DNA from: Megalopta genalis
Lineage: Eukaryota; Arthropoda; Insecta; Hymenoptera; Halictidae
NCBI RefSeq assembly: GCF_051020955.1
Contig: NC_135019.1
Coordinates: 21,891,375-21,955,374, forward strand
Length of the DNA: 64,000 nt
Direction of reading: 5' to 3'
Part shown: positions 41,632 to 51,750 of the stretch, in pieces
Layout: the number at the start of each line of letters is the position of its first letter
Position numbering within the stretch: the stretch's first letter is position 1
Notes under the pieces: model-generated
What the model was told of the DNA's origin: nothing
Database searches by the model: none
What the model saw: only the letters and a program-made list of their open reading frames with translations
Made by a program: the position numbers and the translations under genes

Positions 41632-41768
41632 TTAGCGTTTGATGACAATGCAAGGAAAGTGAACTTTGTGTTAGCCATACCTGAGGCTCCTTCGTACATT
41701 ATACGAGATCAGTGCACCATCATCGTGACCTACAATTTTGAACAGCAAATGGATCCTGAACTAAATGG
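41632..41768 (+). other. Possible exon
   Basis: An open segment with LAFDDNARKVNFVLAIPEAP and a YNFEQQMDPELNG end. It is preceded by an acceptor-like TTGGTTAG and followed by a consensus donor GGGTGAGT. No family recognised. It lies just outside the Polinton. Confidence 0.3.
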
Positions 41769-41956
41769 GTGAGTTTACTGTTAATGATATTCTTTACCAT
41801 TCTTAAACAAACATATCCTGCATGTTCTTTAACGCGATTATTTATTATTAAATTAGCTTTGCGAATCGACACGTGAAGTGTCGTGCACTTAAGAAAATTT
41901 AAACGGCTGTCATGGTTAAACTACTTATTATTTCGAGTCCGAACAATTAGTAAATA

Positions 41957-42640
41957 TTCTAAGCCATGGTGCTCGAGGTGTAAATCGAACCGCGGGGCAA
42001 GGGGGGAGGGGTGAATCCAGCCGTGGCGAGCGCCGGTCGGTATGGAGGGGGAAGTGTGGCCTTGAGCGCAGGAGGGGGAAGGGCCGCGGCGAGCTTCGTG
42101 ATGGGGGGAGGGGGATGTCTCGCGGTTTCGCATTTCGTACGCGTTATCGATAGTCGCTTATCTTCCGGTCTTCTCTATGCAGCGTCTTTATCGCACTTGC
42201 ATTTTTACATTGTAGGAGATGTTTTGGAGTGAGAGAGGGCGGTTTCTCTCTCTCTCTCTCTCTCTCTTCCACAGCATTTGTAACGAGTCTGGACACTATT
42301 TTTAAAGCGGTTTTCTCGTTTTATTGAAATTTAATTATGCAGCATTTTTTATCGCGCTTGCATTTTTACATTGTAGGAGATGTTTTGGGGTGAGAGGGAG
42401 GGGTAGACGCATCGGTTTCTCTCTGCCGCTCGATCCGCTATGAACGAAGCGCAGATTTTGGAGTGAGAGAGAGGGGTAGATGCATCGGTTTCTCTCTCCT
42501 TTCCACAGCATTTGTAACGAGTCTGGACACGTTTTCTAAGCGGTTTTCTCAGGATTTCAGTTTTCTCATCTTGTTGAATTTAAATGTGCAGCGTTTTCTT
42601 ATCGCGCATCCATTTTTATGACGTTGTAGAGGGGAACTAC
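41957..42640. repeat. Left terminal inverted repeat of the Polinton
   Basis: The outer part is G-rich (CGGGGCAAGGGGGGAGG, GTGTGGCCTTGAGCGCAGG). The inner part holds about three copies of a 190-bp subrepeat with TTGCATTTTTACATTGTAGG, GAGGGGTAGACGCATCGG and AACGAGTCTGGACACG. A (TC)n run sits at about 42243-42268. All segments recur inverted at the right end. Confidence 0.88.
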
Positions 42641-42744
42641 ACGTGTGCGCATGTTAATAAATAGATGAAGCACAACGCGGAGCAAATCAAATCGTTGTCG
42701 CGAAGTGAGAGTGAACAGTGGCACAAAATTTTATAAATCCTATC

Positions 42745-43200
42745 ATGTTCAAAACTGATTTTATAGTTGATATGGACGTCTTTAACGTGAACAAAAAATT
42801 TGAGTGTAAAGAACTAGCCATCATTAACGTATATACCGGCCTCGCATCTCGCTACGAATTTGAACTAGGCGTCCGCTACAGCGATTTGAGCGAAGCTGAT
42901 AAAAAGTCTGCATGGTACGTCACGAATTTTATACATTGGATCCCATACAAAAATTTTTCGGGGGAAATTAATCATCCACAGAAAGCTATCGGTCTTAAGG
43001 GGATATAAGGGGGGTCATATAGAAAGAGATGTATTGCGCGAAATTGGTGTTCAAAATATAAATTTAGAAACTTTCGGTTGTCCTAAATTTAAGACATTAA
43101 TTGTGGACCCAAAACATGGGTCAGTAGACCCGCCATGCAGACTGCATTGTTGGACGCCTAGTTCAACATCGAAGGTAAATATGTGGTACCGTATGTGGTA
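42745..43200 (+). pseudogene. Unrecognised Polinton gene at left end
   Basis: A frame from the ATG at 42745 with KFECKELAIINVYTGLASRY and ADKKSAWYVTNFIHWIPYKN, a frameshift near 43005, then GCPKFKTLIVD and a Cys/His cluster CRLHC. It is the first gene inside the left repeat. I do not recognise a named family; the Cys/His end suggests zinc binding. No transmembrane segment. Confidence 0.5.
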
Positions 43201-43259
43201 CCTCGAAGGTAAATTTTTTTTTTACAATTATTTTTCATTTTAGAAAGAGAAAAAAAAAT

Positions 43260-44140
43260 GTGAGCGCGCAAACGGAGAACGAGGTCAGTGCATTTCGATA
43301 TCGTGAGCCACAATTCCAGGTAGCAAATGCATCCTACATCTTTCGGATGTGATATCTGGAAGGTAAATTTTTTTTTCTTTTAAATAGAAAATTCATTTTA
43401 ATATTTTTCATTTATGTTTAGCGCTCAATGTCCCACCAACGTCGACGACAACCGAAGTCTCGAAAACGGAGCCTTGTACCAAAAAATTGTATCCCTCTTT
43501 TTCGACTTATTTTTGTCAGCCTGTATAGTAAATATTAAATTATATTAATTATTAATTATTATAATATGTATTAATATAGCAAATACTAAGATAAATATTA
43601 ATTAACATATATTGTATATTATTTTATATTACATTACGTACAGATGATTTCAATGTATTAATATAGCAAATACTAAGATAAATATTAATTAACGTATATT
43701 ATATATTATTATATATTATTTATATATTAATATCATCAGTATTAATAAAATACAGTAAATAATATATATTTAAATAATATAGCAAATATTAAGATAAATA
43801 TTAATTAACGTATATTATATATTATTTTATATTACATACAGTACAGATTATATTACATTATATTACATTACGTACAGATGATTTCAAAGTGCAAGCTCAA
43901 TCTCATGTTCCTTTGGACACGGTGACCCCATAGCTCGAAAAGTATTGTATTCATCTTTCTTAAATAGATATAATCACCTAGTCAAATTTAATCATACAGT
44001 ATTAGTGTAGTTTTATAGGGAGAATGCAGGATGTTAGCAGTGTTAGTTATTTCTTTTTGCTACTAGGTTTGGCGGTTGTTCAGAATAAAGGATGAGAAAT
44101 AGAGAGACATTTTATGATAGTAAATATATATTTTCGATAC
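43260..44140. repeat. AT-rich tandem repeats inside the Polinton
   Basis: Non-coding. From about 43550 to 43890 a unit of roughly 90-120 bp containing AGATAAATATTAATTAACGT and TATAGCAAATA recurs three times. It lies where the rest of the capsid gene should be, so it probably replaced it. Confidence 0.7.
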
Positions 44141-44149
44141 ATGTTAGTT

Positions 44150-44410
44150 TTACAATAAAATTTTCATAATTATATAATTTTTCTGACAATGTTCGTCAAC
44201 ACTTCCTCCCGGTAGGCTGAGTCTTCCCTCCACGTATAGGAAGCTTTTACACGGAAGAGTGTACAAGTCTTGATGTTGAATGGGTATTCTTATCTCATCG
44301 CTGTTTCCAAACGTTGTGTTGGCATACGGATTGTAGGTGTGCAAGTCGATCTTAGTTATTCGATTGTCGAAGGTTGGTGCCTCGGAGATGTTCAAAATGT
44401 CGTCGGACAT
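44150..44410 (-). pseudogene. Major capsid protein fragment (Polinton)
   Basis: 86 codons from MSDDILNISEAPTFDNR through DEIRIPIQHQDLYTLPCKSF and LYVEGRLSLPGG. This looks like the N-terminal start of the double jelly-roll major capsid family of Polintons and adintoviruses. The remaining several hundred codons are absent. Position and strand, beside the other virion genes, agree with that reading. Called from pattern memory; a structure-aware search would settle it. Confidence 0.55.
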
Positions 44411-44429
44411 GGTGGTAAAGCGAGTTCGA

Positions 44430-44669
44430 TTACTTGGTAACGATGAATCCCAAAGATCGTAGATATTCCACGTTTCGCGCGGTTAGTTTTCTCGTCTTCT
44501 TCTTCTCCTTATTGTTGTTGTTATTTCGAAACGGCGCACCGTTTTTTATGTTCGACGTATTCGATATCGTATTATTATTATTATGAATTATCATAACGGT
44601 TATGTCAAGGTTATGAGACGGTTCGACGAACGTGCAGCCGTACCGTGATTTCTTCGTTTCGAAAATCAA
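44430..44669 (-). other. Small open frame upstream of the capsid fragment
   Basis: 79 codons, Asn-rich then basic, ending LTARNVEYLRSLGFIVTK. It ends 20 bp before the capsid start. Such small frames accompany virion genes in these elements. Function unknown. Confidence 0.35.
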
Positions 44670-45271
44670 TCAATCGTTAAATCATCCATTGATCGTGTAA
44701 CGATTGGAAGGTAAATGACTCGTGCTGGCGTTTCCGATGGGTGCGACACGTTGGGTGCGAATTCGTGTATCATGTGAACCAGTTTCCCGTTATCGTACGA
44801 ACCGGTGGTTACGTTGCATTCTATTCAAATAATATTCGTGTTAATGATACTCACGGAAGTGTCCGATACATGCCACGAGTTCGGTGATCGAGAGCGATTC
44901 CTAGAGAATACTAGGATAGGACCCACGATGTCAAGTTTCGTAAAATCTATCTTATATGCACTTTTAATTTCGCTTTTCATAGTGTTGTTGTTCGCTCGTA
45001 GGATCAGTGGATATTCTACATCGTTGTTATCTTTGGTTGGAGAAGGATACCGCGCGCTTATCTCACGCCTCAAGTAAGCGTTGATCGCCTCCAGTTCGTA
45101 CGAACCGACCGGGATGATTATCTCCTCACCCTCGTCACCGAAATAGAATTTATTGTTTCCGATATTTAAACTGATGTTTGATATCGTGTAATAAGTTTGT
45201 AAATCGAGCAGGCCCAGTTCGAAATCAGCATTGTTGAAATCTATAGGCGGGAAGTACTTGGACGATAACAC
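44665..45271 (-). pseudogene. Penton-like minor capsid protein (Polinton)
   Basis: 148 codons from MLSSKYFPPIDFNNADFELG, with NISLNIGNNKFYFGDEGEEI and ANNNTMKSEIKSAYKIDFTK, then a TGA at 44825. The same frame stays open and similar in character for another 50 codons. The family accompanies the major capsid gene in insect Polinton-like elements and is thought to be the single jelly-roll penton. Assigned from context and pattern; moderate certainty. Confidence 0.5.
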
Positions 45272-45274
45272 GAT

Positions 45275-45610
45275 CTATATCAGAGTTCCTCGCAGAAATT
45301 TCACACACAATTGCCCGCACACGCTTTCGTCTTCGTCGTAACTTTGATAAATCTTGTGATTGTACCAGATCGTCGCGTTCGGTCCGAAATAACGTATCAA
45401 TTCGATCGGTAGCCGAAGATCTCCAAAACTATCGAAGTAACTGACTTTCGAACCATGCTTTATATACGCGACCCAGTACGTTCCTGAACTATGACCGCTA
45501 TCCAGATTCACTATTCCTCGTTCGTTTACCTATACTTGTTTCGGCAATTCATCGCACATGAAAACTCCGCGAAAATGCGGTAATTTTTTGCAGGCGATTT
45601 TCAATTCAAC
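45275..45610 (-). pseudogene. Adenain-type cysteine protease (Polinton)
   Basis: The virion maturation protease of Polintons, related to the adenovirus protease (C5). Visible: GTYWVAYIKHGSKVSYFDSF and, near the end, SVCGQLCVKFL with the catalytic Cys. The position normally held by the catalytic His (before WVAY) is Tyr here, so the enzyme would be inactive. An in-frame stop near 45535 separates about 25 upstream codons (FRGVFMCDELPKQ) that belong to the same gene. It lies between the penton-like and core genes on the same strand. Confidence 0.7.
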
Positions 45611-45623
45611 GTCCGTCGTCGAG

Positions 45624-45968
45624 TTATCTTTTTCCTTTCTTTTGTCTTTTTTTTTTCTTCATTCCTTTTCCACGTTTGTATGGTGTGAGATACACTCCGC
45701 GACCCTCCATAGCGCGATTGTGTCGTCGCGCTTCTTCCAATTGTTTCTTCGCAGCTTTCGCATCGTTTATCGTTTTGATCACCCCAGCAGCGCCACCTGT
45801 CAACGCTCCCAAAGCTCCCAAAGCAGGTAACAACAGCGGTAGAAAACCGCCTTGTTTGGAGATTGGTAGAATTCTTTCGACACTGTTTCTATCACCATTC
45901 TTTCTCTTTCCTTTGACCGCTCGTCGGTCCTCCTTCTTCTTCTTCTTCAGACCCATACCTAACCACAT
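45624..45968 (-). CDS. pX/pVI-like virion core protein (Polinton)
   Basis: 114 codons with no damage. Very basic ends (KKKKKEDRR, KGMKKKKRQKKGKR) flank a hydrophobic Gly/Ala/Leu segment (FLPLLLPALGALGALTGG), then INDAKAAKKQLEEARRHNR and GRGVYLTPYKRGKG. The layout matches small adenovirus core or membrane-lytic cement proteins and the equivalent small gene of adintoviruses. A DNA-condensing or membrane-disrupting role is expected. It may start at an internal Met. Confidence 0.5.
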   Translation of the reverse strand: MWLGMGLKKKKKEDRRAVKGKRKNGDRNSVERILPISKQGGFLPLLLPALGALGALTGGAAGVIKTINDAKAAKKQLEEARRHNRAMEGRGVYLTPYKRGKGMKKKKRQKKGKR

Positions 45969-46269
45969 CAGAGCTGTTTTTACCAGTCTGTAACGGTATA
46001 CAGAGCTGTTTTTATCAGCGTGTAACGGTATACAGAGCTATTTTTACTGTATACAATCTGTAAATAGTATATGCAGCTGTTACGCCAAGGTTTGTTTTAT
46101 TTTTCTGTTGATTACGAAAAAAAGAAAAAATGTGCGTACGTCAGCTTACATGGAGATGCGCTCTATCATTGGAATACGGGGAGACTGATATCTACGATGC
46201 TCGAGCTCTCGTATAAATACTTTGTCGTTCGAGAAGGAATTTTATCACTAGAAAACAGAGCGAGAGGGC

Positions 46270-46955
46270 ATGCGTTTCGTACGACAGCCCTTGAATATCT
46301 GGGTCCCGACCTGCCGCACGTTCGACGACCACGATGAGATAATTCGGAAACACGGATCGTTGCTACCGAGTACTATACGGTGCGTGATAAGCGGCCCGTC
46401 AGGATGTGGTAAAACGAACGTTATGATTAGTTTGTTGGAGAGTCCGAATGGGCTGCGATTCGCAAACGTGTATGTGTATTCGAAATCGCTGCGTCAACCA
46501 AAGTATCAATACTTGAGCAACTTGCTCTCGTCCGTGAGGGATGTAGGTTATTTTGTTGCCTACTCGGGCAACGCGAACGTGATTCCCCCGGCAGATGCTC
46601 AACGGAATTCGATATTTATCTTTGACGACGTTGCTTGCGACGAATAGGATGTCATGAGAGAATATTTCGCGATGGACAGACATTTGCACGTCGATTGTTT
46701 CTATCTGTCGCAATCGTACGCGAGAATACCCAAACATTTGATTCGCGACAATGCGAATCTAGTGATTCTATTCAATCAAAATGTCACGAATCTACGACAC
46801 GTTCATCAGGATCATGTGAATACAGATATGTCGTTCGAAACGCACTTTGTAGGAGGTGTTGGCGAAACAAGTATGGATTCCTTGTAATCGACAAAGGCTG
46901 CCCTGCGAATCGTGGTCGTTACAGGCGCGGATTTAACGAATTCGTCGTGCTGTGA
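46270..46955 (+). pseudogene. Genome-packaging ATPase, FtsK/HerA type (Polinton)
   Basis: Powers DNA packaging into the capsid. Walker A is ISGPSGCGKTN (about 46390) and Walker B is IFIFDDVACDE (about 46612). A TAG at 46645 interrupts the frame right after Walker B. The same frame continues at 46654 with MDRHLHVDCFYLSQSYARIP and a sensor-like region, then a frameshift near 46860 leads to the C-terminus ending RRGFNEFVVL at 46955. The gene is divergent from the capsid cluster. Confidence 0.85.
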
Positions 46956-47038
46956 TCGGGGCTCATTTGGACCGCAAGAGTCGTCGGAGTCGCATTGTAC
47001 TGCTCGATATGCGTCGGTCTAAGGAAAACCGGTGAGCC

Positions 47039-48181
47039 GTGATCACTAAAGAAATAGCCAAGTCCAGTGACATCATACGTAAAAAGAGTTTAGCCCTGAA
47101 GGTTGGGAAAATGGATACGGAGTCGAACATTGAGACGAATTTACGTCCGATCGTGGAGCCGTTGCAACAGCTGATTCAAAATACAGCTACGGAAGCGAAT
47201 AATAATACGCCGATCGTGGATCGGTCGTCGGATCCACAAACGCAGTCGCTGTTCTCTACGAAGAAGGTGGAGAGAAAATGGAACAAAAAGAAGAAGAAGA
47301 GTAAGCATGACGAAGCAGCTTTAACGCAAAGGATGCATTTGAAGAAGAAAAAGACAATATATTCCTCTGTTCCTACCAACGATGACATCGACTATGTGTT
47401 GTACGACAACGATGACGATGACGATGGCAACAACGGTGGCAACAGTGACGATAACGAGGCAGGTGGCAATAAGGCGCTCGAACCGATACCTACGATACTT
47501 TCGGCGCAACAGGAGAAAGCTTTCGAATCGTCTCCAACGGCAACAGCATCGTTGGAATCATCGGTGCGAAACATTTTGAAAAGTCCTGAAACGCATCGCG
47601 ACGAATACGAACTTTTGTTCAACAATCTTGGACCTTTAGCGAGCAAATACTTGCACAATTTCTTTAGCGGACCACCGAAAAATTTGGACAACGTATACGG
47701 AGTGTATTTTCACAATAACAAACTGATGCTTGGAAACACCACGTTTGATGTTGAAAGCAACGGCGATATCGTTATCAATAAAATTAGGTACAAGGGAACT
47801 TCAGGTCTCTACGAATTGATAATCAAAAGAATACCCGACGAGAACCTGTACACCGAGACCGATAAGAATATTTACAGAAACATTCTCATCGCTACGCGCG
47901 CGCATCAACGAGGTAACCAGATAATGGGGAATAAAAGTTACAAGTACAAAAATATCATAGGACCGATGTTTTCGACGTTGCGCGGAAAGGATATACAAAT
48001 TCCAACGATGATGCGTGTAACCAACAATCTGATCGATTACGTGCATTGGGACGATCCCAACGAGCTGGTGGATCGTTTGAAATTGTTGATGGCATCGAAA
48101 AATACCGGGCACACTGGTCACGACAACGAAATAATATCCAGAATCGAAGAACTTCGCGAAGCCGGATTGATTATAAATTAA
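47039..48181 (+). CDS. DUF8207-like protein (Polinton)
   Basis: 380 codons, open throughout; the first ATG is at 47111 (MDTESNIETN) but the frame is coding-like from 47039. The N-terminal half is low complexity: Lys-rich (WNKKKKKSKHDEAAL), then Asp-rich (YDNDDDDDGNNGG). The C-terminal half is a compact domain with VYGVYFHNNKLMLGNTTFD, RYKGTSGLYELIIKRIPDE, IATRAHQRGN and GNKSYKYKNI. This matches the domain I know as DUF8207 from insect proteins in such elements. Function unknown. It is the best-preserved gene in the element. Confidence 0.65.
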   Translation: MITKEIAKSSDIIRKKSLALKVGKMDTESNIETNLRPIVEPLQQLIQNTATEANNNTPIVDRSSDPQTQSLFSTKKVERKWNKKKKKSKHDEAALTQRMHLKKKKTIYSSVPTNDDIDYVLYDNDDDDDGNNGGNSDDNEAGGNKALEPIPTILSAQQEKAFESSPTATASLESSVRNILKSPETHRDEYELLFNNLGPLASKYLHNFFSGPPKNLDNVYGVYFHNNKLMLGNTTFDVESNGDIVINKIRYKGTSGLYELIIKRIPDENLYTETDKNIYRNILIATRAHQRGNQIMGNKSYKYKNIIGPMFSTLRGKDIQIPTMMRVTNNLIDYVHWDDPNELVDRLKLLMASKNTGHTGHDNEIISRIEELREAGLIIN

Positions 48182-48207
48182 ATAGTTCGATACTCGTTAC
48201 TGCAGTA

Positions 48208-48496
48208 ATGAATGAAATGCCTGTTGATAAATTTAACAGATGCTTCGATAGAACGAGCATTCGCTGGAATTGCTGCGAATCCAATCAAACGATATCCGTG
48301 GACAAAAATTGGAACGATAGATTTACAAATATTGAGTTGAGACTCGACCACGTTTGTCAACAAATACATTAGATTAAACAACAACAACATGAGCTGCTCG
48401 AAATATCGTCGAAAGAGCAGAAGATAATGATTGAACCGAAAAACGAGAAAAATTTTGCGGCAGCAGCAGCAACTGAAGAAACCTCGGTAGCATAAA
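48208..48496 (+). pseudogene. Small Gln/Asn-rich frame downstream of DUF8207
   Basis: Starts MNEMPVDKFNRCFDRTS, has WNDRFTNIELRLDHVCQQIH, a TAG at 48370, and continues KQQQHELLEISSKEQKI to an Ala-rich end. Helical, coiled-coil-like. No family recognised. Confidence 0.35.
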
Positions 48497-48548
48497 GTTA
48501 AACGAAACTTAAAATGTTCGTTTTGAAGCGATCAACCCGATAAAGCAA

Positions 48549-48565
48549 GGGAGAGAGAGAGAGAA

Positions 48566-48605
<40 letters not shown>
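48549..48605. repeat. (GA)n microsatellite
   Basis: GA repeats with a few AAA interruptions, 57 bp, just before the integrase gene. Confidence 0.9.
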
Positions 48606-48607
<2 letters not shown>

Positions 48608-48620
48608 GTCAGTGGTAATC

Positions 48621-49005
48621 ATGAGCGACGAGAAAGTAAAGTTGGTGAACGAACTGCATGCTCCGGCGAGGCATTTCTTCCCGCGCAGGCGAGTGATCGT
48701 GCGAGGACTCGACGATCTCTAGCAAGCCGATATCGTCGAGGTTCAACGATATGCTAGAGATAATAGAGGACATCGATACATTCTAACGACAATCGATACA
48801 TTTAGCAAATATGCCTGGGCAGTCCCTCTGAGAAGTAAAAATGCCAACGACGTGTGCAAAGCTTTCACGTCGGTGATGAGAAAGTACGACAGAATACCGA
48901 ACAATTTGCAGACCTATATGGGGAGAGAGTTTTAAAATAAAGATTTTCAAGAATATTTGAGAAAACACAACGTCAAACACTATTCCACGTACAGCGCCAT
49001 CGCGG
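48621..49005 (+). pseudogene. Retrovirus-like integrase, N-terminal part (Polinton)
   Basis: The integrase that inserts Polinton DNA. From MSDEKVKLVNELHAPARHFF, stop at 48720, then ADIVEVQRYARDNRGHRYIL, TIDTFSKYAWAVPL (first catalytic Asp) and a second catalytic region reading NLQTYMGREF, where Tyr occupies the place of the catalytic Asp; a stop follows directly. The gene ends at about 49005, where it runs into the polymerase gene of the opposite strand. The third catalytic residue and C-terminal domain are lost. Confidence 0.75.
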
Positions 49006-50945
49006 CGGCAGACGGGTGTCGCTTAATATATCGTAGGTCGCTACGTAGTCATACGGGAAAACGCCTTTCCTGGTTAGCAGATGGAAATCGTCGTCACAAA
49101 TTTGCCCGAATTGGTTCCTCAAAATTCGCAAATCGCTCTTGTCAAGATACGACGACAGCTTGTCCAGACTGGAGTTCAAAAACTTGAAGGAATCGACGAA
49201 TCGGAACTTTATGTTTCTTCCACGATTTGTTCGCGTTCTTCGCGTGTTTCGTAAAAGAAATGTAGTTCTCTTTCGTAAGAGGTAGCACATCTATTTTACC
49301 ATCGAACGCGTTAGGCAACTCCTTGATGATGAAGTGTGCGTCGTAGCCGGACAAGTTGTGAAAAAACACCGGTACCACGAACGAAGAACGGTAGCCCAAA
49401 TTACAATTGTTGTGTGCTGGACGCGTCCGTGAAATGACAATGATCGCGCACTCGTACGTCGCGATCGCCGAATGGTTCTTCGCACACGTGGCAATGCGTG
49501 GCGGTATGGAATTCCGAAATTTGCGCGGCAGTCATTGTAGTCATCGGAACCACCCGATCGAACGTCGGCTGCAATTTAAGGCTCAACTTGTAAAACTCCG
49601 ATGCGAACCACGCAATAAAATCTTTCTCGTTAAAATAAGTACGATACTCGTACAGGGAGCTGTCGTATCGACAATGAAGATAGTAGCCTACGCTGAAGGC
49701 ACGGTGATGCTGATATCTGCGACAAGTTCCATGACCTTGATCTTCCTGTTTCTCCAGCAGGCATTCCAAGTCTGCGTAGATAACGAACGGTGCCGGTTCC
49801 TTGTACGCGTGGTTCTTGAACTTCAGTCACTTATCGTCTTCCGACGAAAGTATCAAGGCACATTCGTTCATTCAACCGCAGTCGACGACGTGAATGTTCA
49901 ATTTTTCCTGCGATCTGAAATATTGCAGACACCTGAAAAAGAAATCCATGCTATAATTTATAAAATAAATTCGAGTACAGTACTTACCGATCGCAAATAT
50001 ACTTATGATGCTGCGTGCTGAGCTGGGATGAAACAAGACGGGATAAATTCCTTATACTGACGTAATGATTTCGCAAATTTATCGTATCCTGTAGAAACAA
50101 CAAATTTGCATGTTTCTCCCGTTTCCTCGAGGTTAGATGTAACGTTTGACAGCTTTCTCGTTTCCTATCCCATTCGAACACGTTCACGGAAACGTCGTTC
50201 GCCTCTTCGAACTTCGGTATGTCCTTGAACGACATCGGCATTTGGAATCCCTCGGTACGGAGCACATCGCCGTAATGGGGATAGGATGATGCGCAATACG
50301 AATGATCTTTAACTGGATACAGACTTGCCACCACTACCCAATAGAAACACGCGTCGTTGTTACTGTTCACGTTGATGACGGCTCTCTTCAGTTGCACTGC
50401 TCGGGGCACGGGTATCCCGCAACCTGCATGCATCGGTTGATACTTGTTGGGATTCACCATCAAGTGCAAGATCTTCGACAACGCCCATCCGCTGTCCCGT
50501 TCTTGAAACTCCTGGATCGAGGCCAGAAGCGTAGGCACAACATCTTTCGCTTACCAGTGACGTAGATTGGACGATCGGAAGAGCGCGACGTTTCGCGTTT
50601 TAAAACTTTTCACCGAAACCTGCGATTCTGAAACGCCGACTCGATGTCCTCCCAACGAAGAGTCGATGCTCTCGCGCCAACGCTTCCGTACAAACCTCTG
50701 CCAACGCGAGAAGAAAACCAATGACACAGCGCAGCGTTCAATGTTTTCGTGCTACACACGATCGAGAGTAAGCTCGATTTTACACTCGTGGATCCTCGGT
50801 TTATTTTCTCGATGTTCATGCATTTTCTACACAACCGCAAACACTCGATGTATGATTTCGTCCATTCGCGATACTCGTCGATGGTTCGGATCAACGTCGA
50901 CATACGAGGCAATAATTGTAACATATCCTTGCACACTTGCGTCAT
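49005..50945 (-). pseudogene. Protein-primed family B DNA polymerase, N-terminal half (Polinton)
   Basis: Read on the minus strand across several frames. N-terminal region: WALSKILHLMVNPNKYQPMH, VINVNSNNDACFYWVV, SYPHYGDVL. Then a zinc-ribbon-like segment, CHVCEEPFGDRDVRVRDHCH, and exonuclease motifs VFFHNLSGYDAHFIIKELPN and FRFVDSFKFLNSSLDKLSSY, ending at FPYDYVATYDILSDTRLPP near 49005. The polymerase palm (with its DTD motif) would come next but is deleted up to the convergent integrase. Stops and frameshifts are spread along the gene. Confidence 0.82.
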
Positions 50946-50956
50946 CTTACGAAAAT

Positions 50957-51181
50957 TTACTTACGAAGCAAACTTTTCAATTTCAATTTAACGTCTTCGG
51001 TTAAATTACCAGTTTTAACAAACTTAACTAAACTTTGCATCAACCAACCGTTGCGACTCTCTCCCATCCCGATGGTATCTAGTATCGCGTAAACGTCACA
51101 CGAAAGAAAATATCTTGGACGTTGCGAGGGATGGAAGGATGGCACGCTCGCGATGGATGTTGCAAACGAACAAACTTCCAT
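50957..51181 (-). other. Small open frame at the right end of the Polinton
   Basis: 74 codons, FLSCDVYAILDTIGMGESRN and a basic end VKLKLKSLLRK. It lies between the polymerase and the right repeat. Unrecognised. Confidence 0.35.
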
Positions 51182-51239
51182 AACGATTCATGACTGAATA
51201 GCGAATTTAGCGAAAGAAAATTCAATAAGATGTGAAAAC

Positions 51240-51750
51240 TGATACCATCGGAAGATAACGCGTTCGAGAGTCATTCGGAATGCGAAACCGCAAATTCGCG
51301 AAAACGCCTTAACTCCCTTTGCTCCGCACGCATCTTCTACAATGTAAAAATGCAAGCGCGATAAAAACGCTGCATAATTAAATTTCAATAAGACGAGAAG
51401 ACCGCTGTAGAAAAAACGTGTCCAGACTCGTTACAAAATGCTGCGGAAGAGAGAAACCGATGCGTCTACCCCTCCCTCTCACCCACCAAAATATCTCCTA
51501 CAATGTAAAAATGCAAGCGCGATAAAAAAATGCTGCATAATTAAATTTCAATAAAACGAGAAGACCGCTTTAAAAAACGTTACCCACCGGCGCTCGCGTG
51601 CCGCCCCCAGACCCACCTGCGCTCAAGGCCACACTTCCACCTCCATACCCACCGGCGCTCGCCGCGGCTGGATTCCCCTCCCTTGCCCCGCGGCTGGATT
51701 CCCCCCTTGCCACGCGGTTCGACTTACCCCTCGAGCACCATGGCTTAGAA
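51240..51750. repeat. Right terminal inverted repeat of the Polinton
   Basis: Inverted copy of the left repeat with two 190-bp subrepeats (CCTACAATGTAAAAATGCAA, GTGTCCAGACTCGTTAC) and the G/C-rich outer part, ending GGTTCGACTTACCCCTCGAG and CACCATGGCTTAGAA at 51750. Confidence 0.88.

Larger units (their letters stand above)
41957..51750. mobile_element. Polinton/Maverick (adintovirus-like) element, dead
   Basis: About 9.8 kb between long terminal inverted repeats that start TTCTAAGCCATGGTGCTCGA. It carries the full functional set in broken form: capsid, penton-like, protease and core protein on the minus strand, packaging ATPase, DUF8207-like protein and integrase on the plus strand, and a protein-primed DNA polymerase on the minus strand. 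This combination defines Polintons and the related adintoviruses. No 6-bp target duplication is visible. The polymerase palm and most of the capsid gene have been deleted, and most genes have stops, so it cannot be active. Confidence 0.88.

Noticed and set aside
47176..47691. Minus-strand frames rich in Phe, Val and Leu
   Set aside because: Antisense of Lys- and Asp-rich parts of the DUF8207-like gene.
49407..50021. 204-codon plus-strand frame in the polymerase region
   Set aside because: The minus strand shows polymerase and exonuclease motifs; the plus frame has none.
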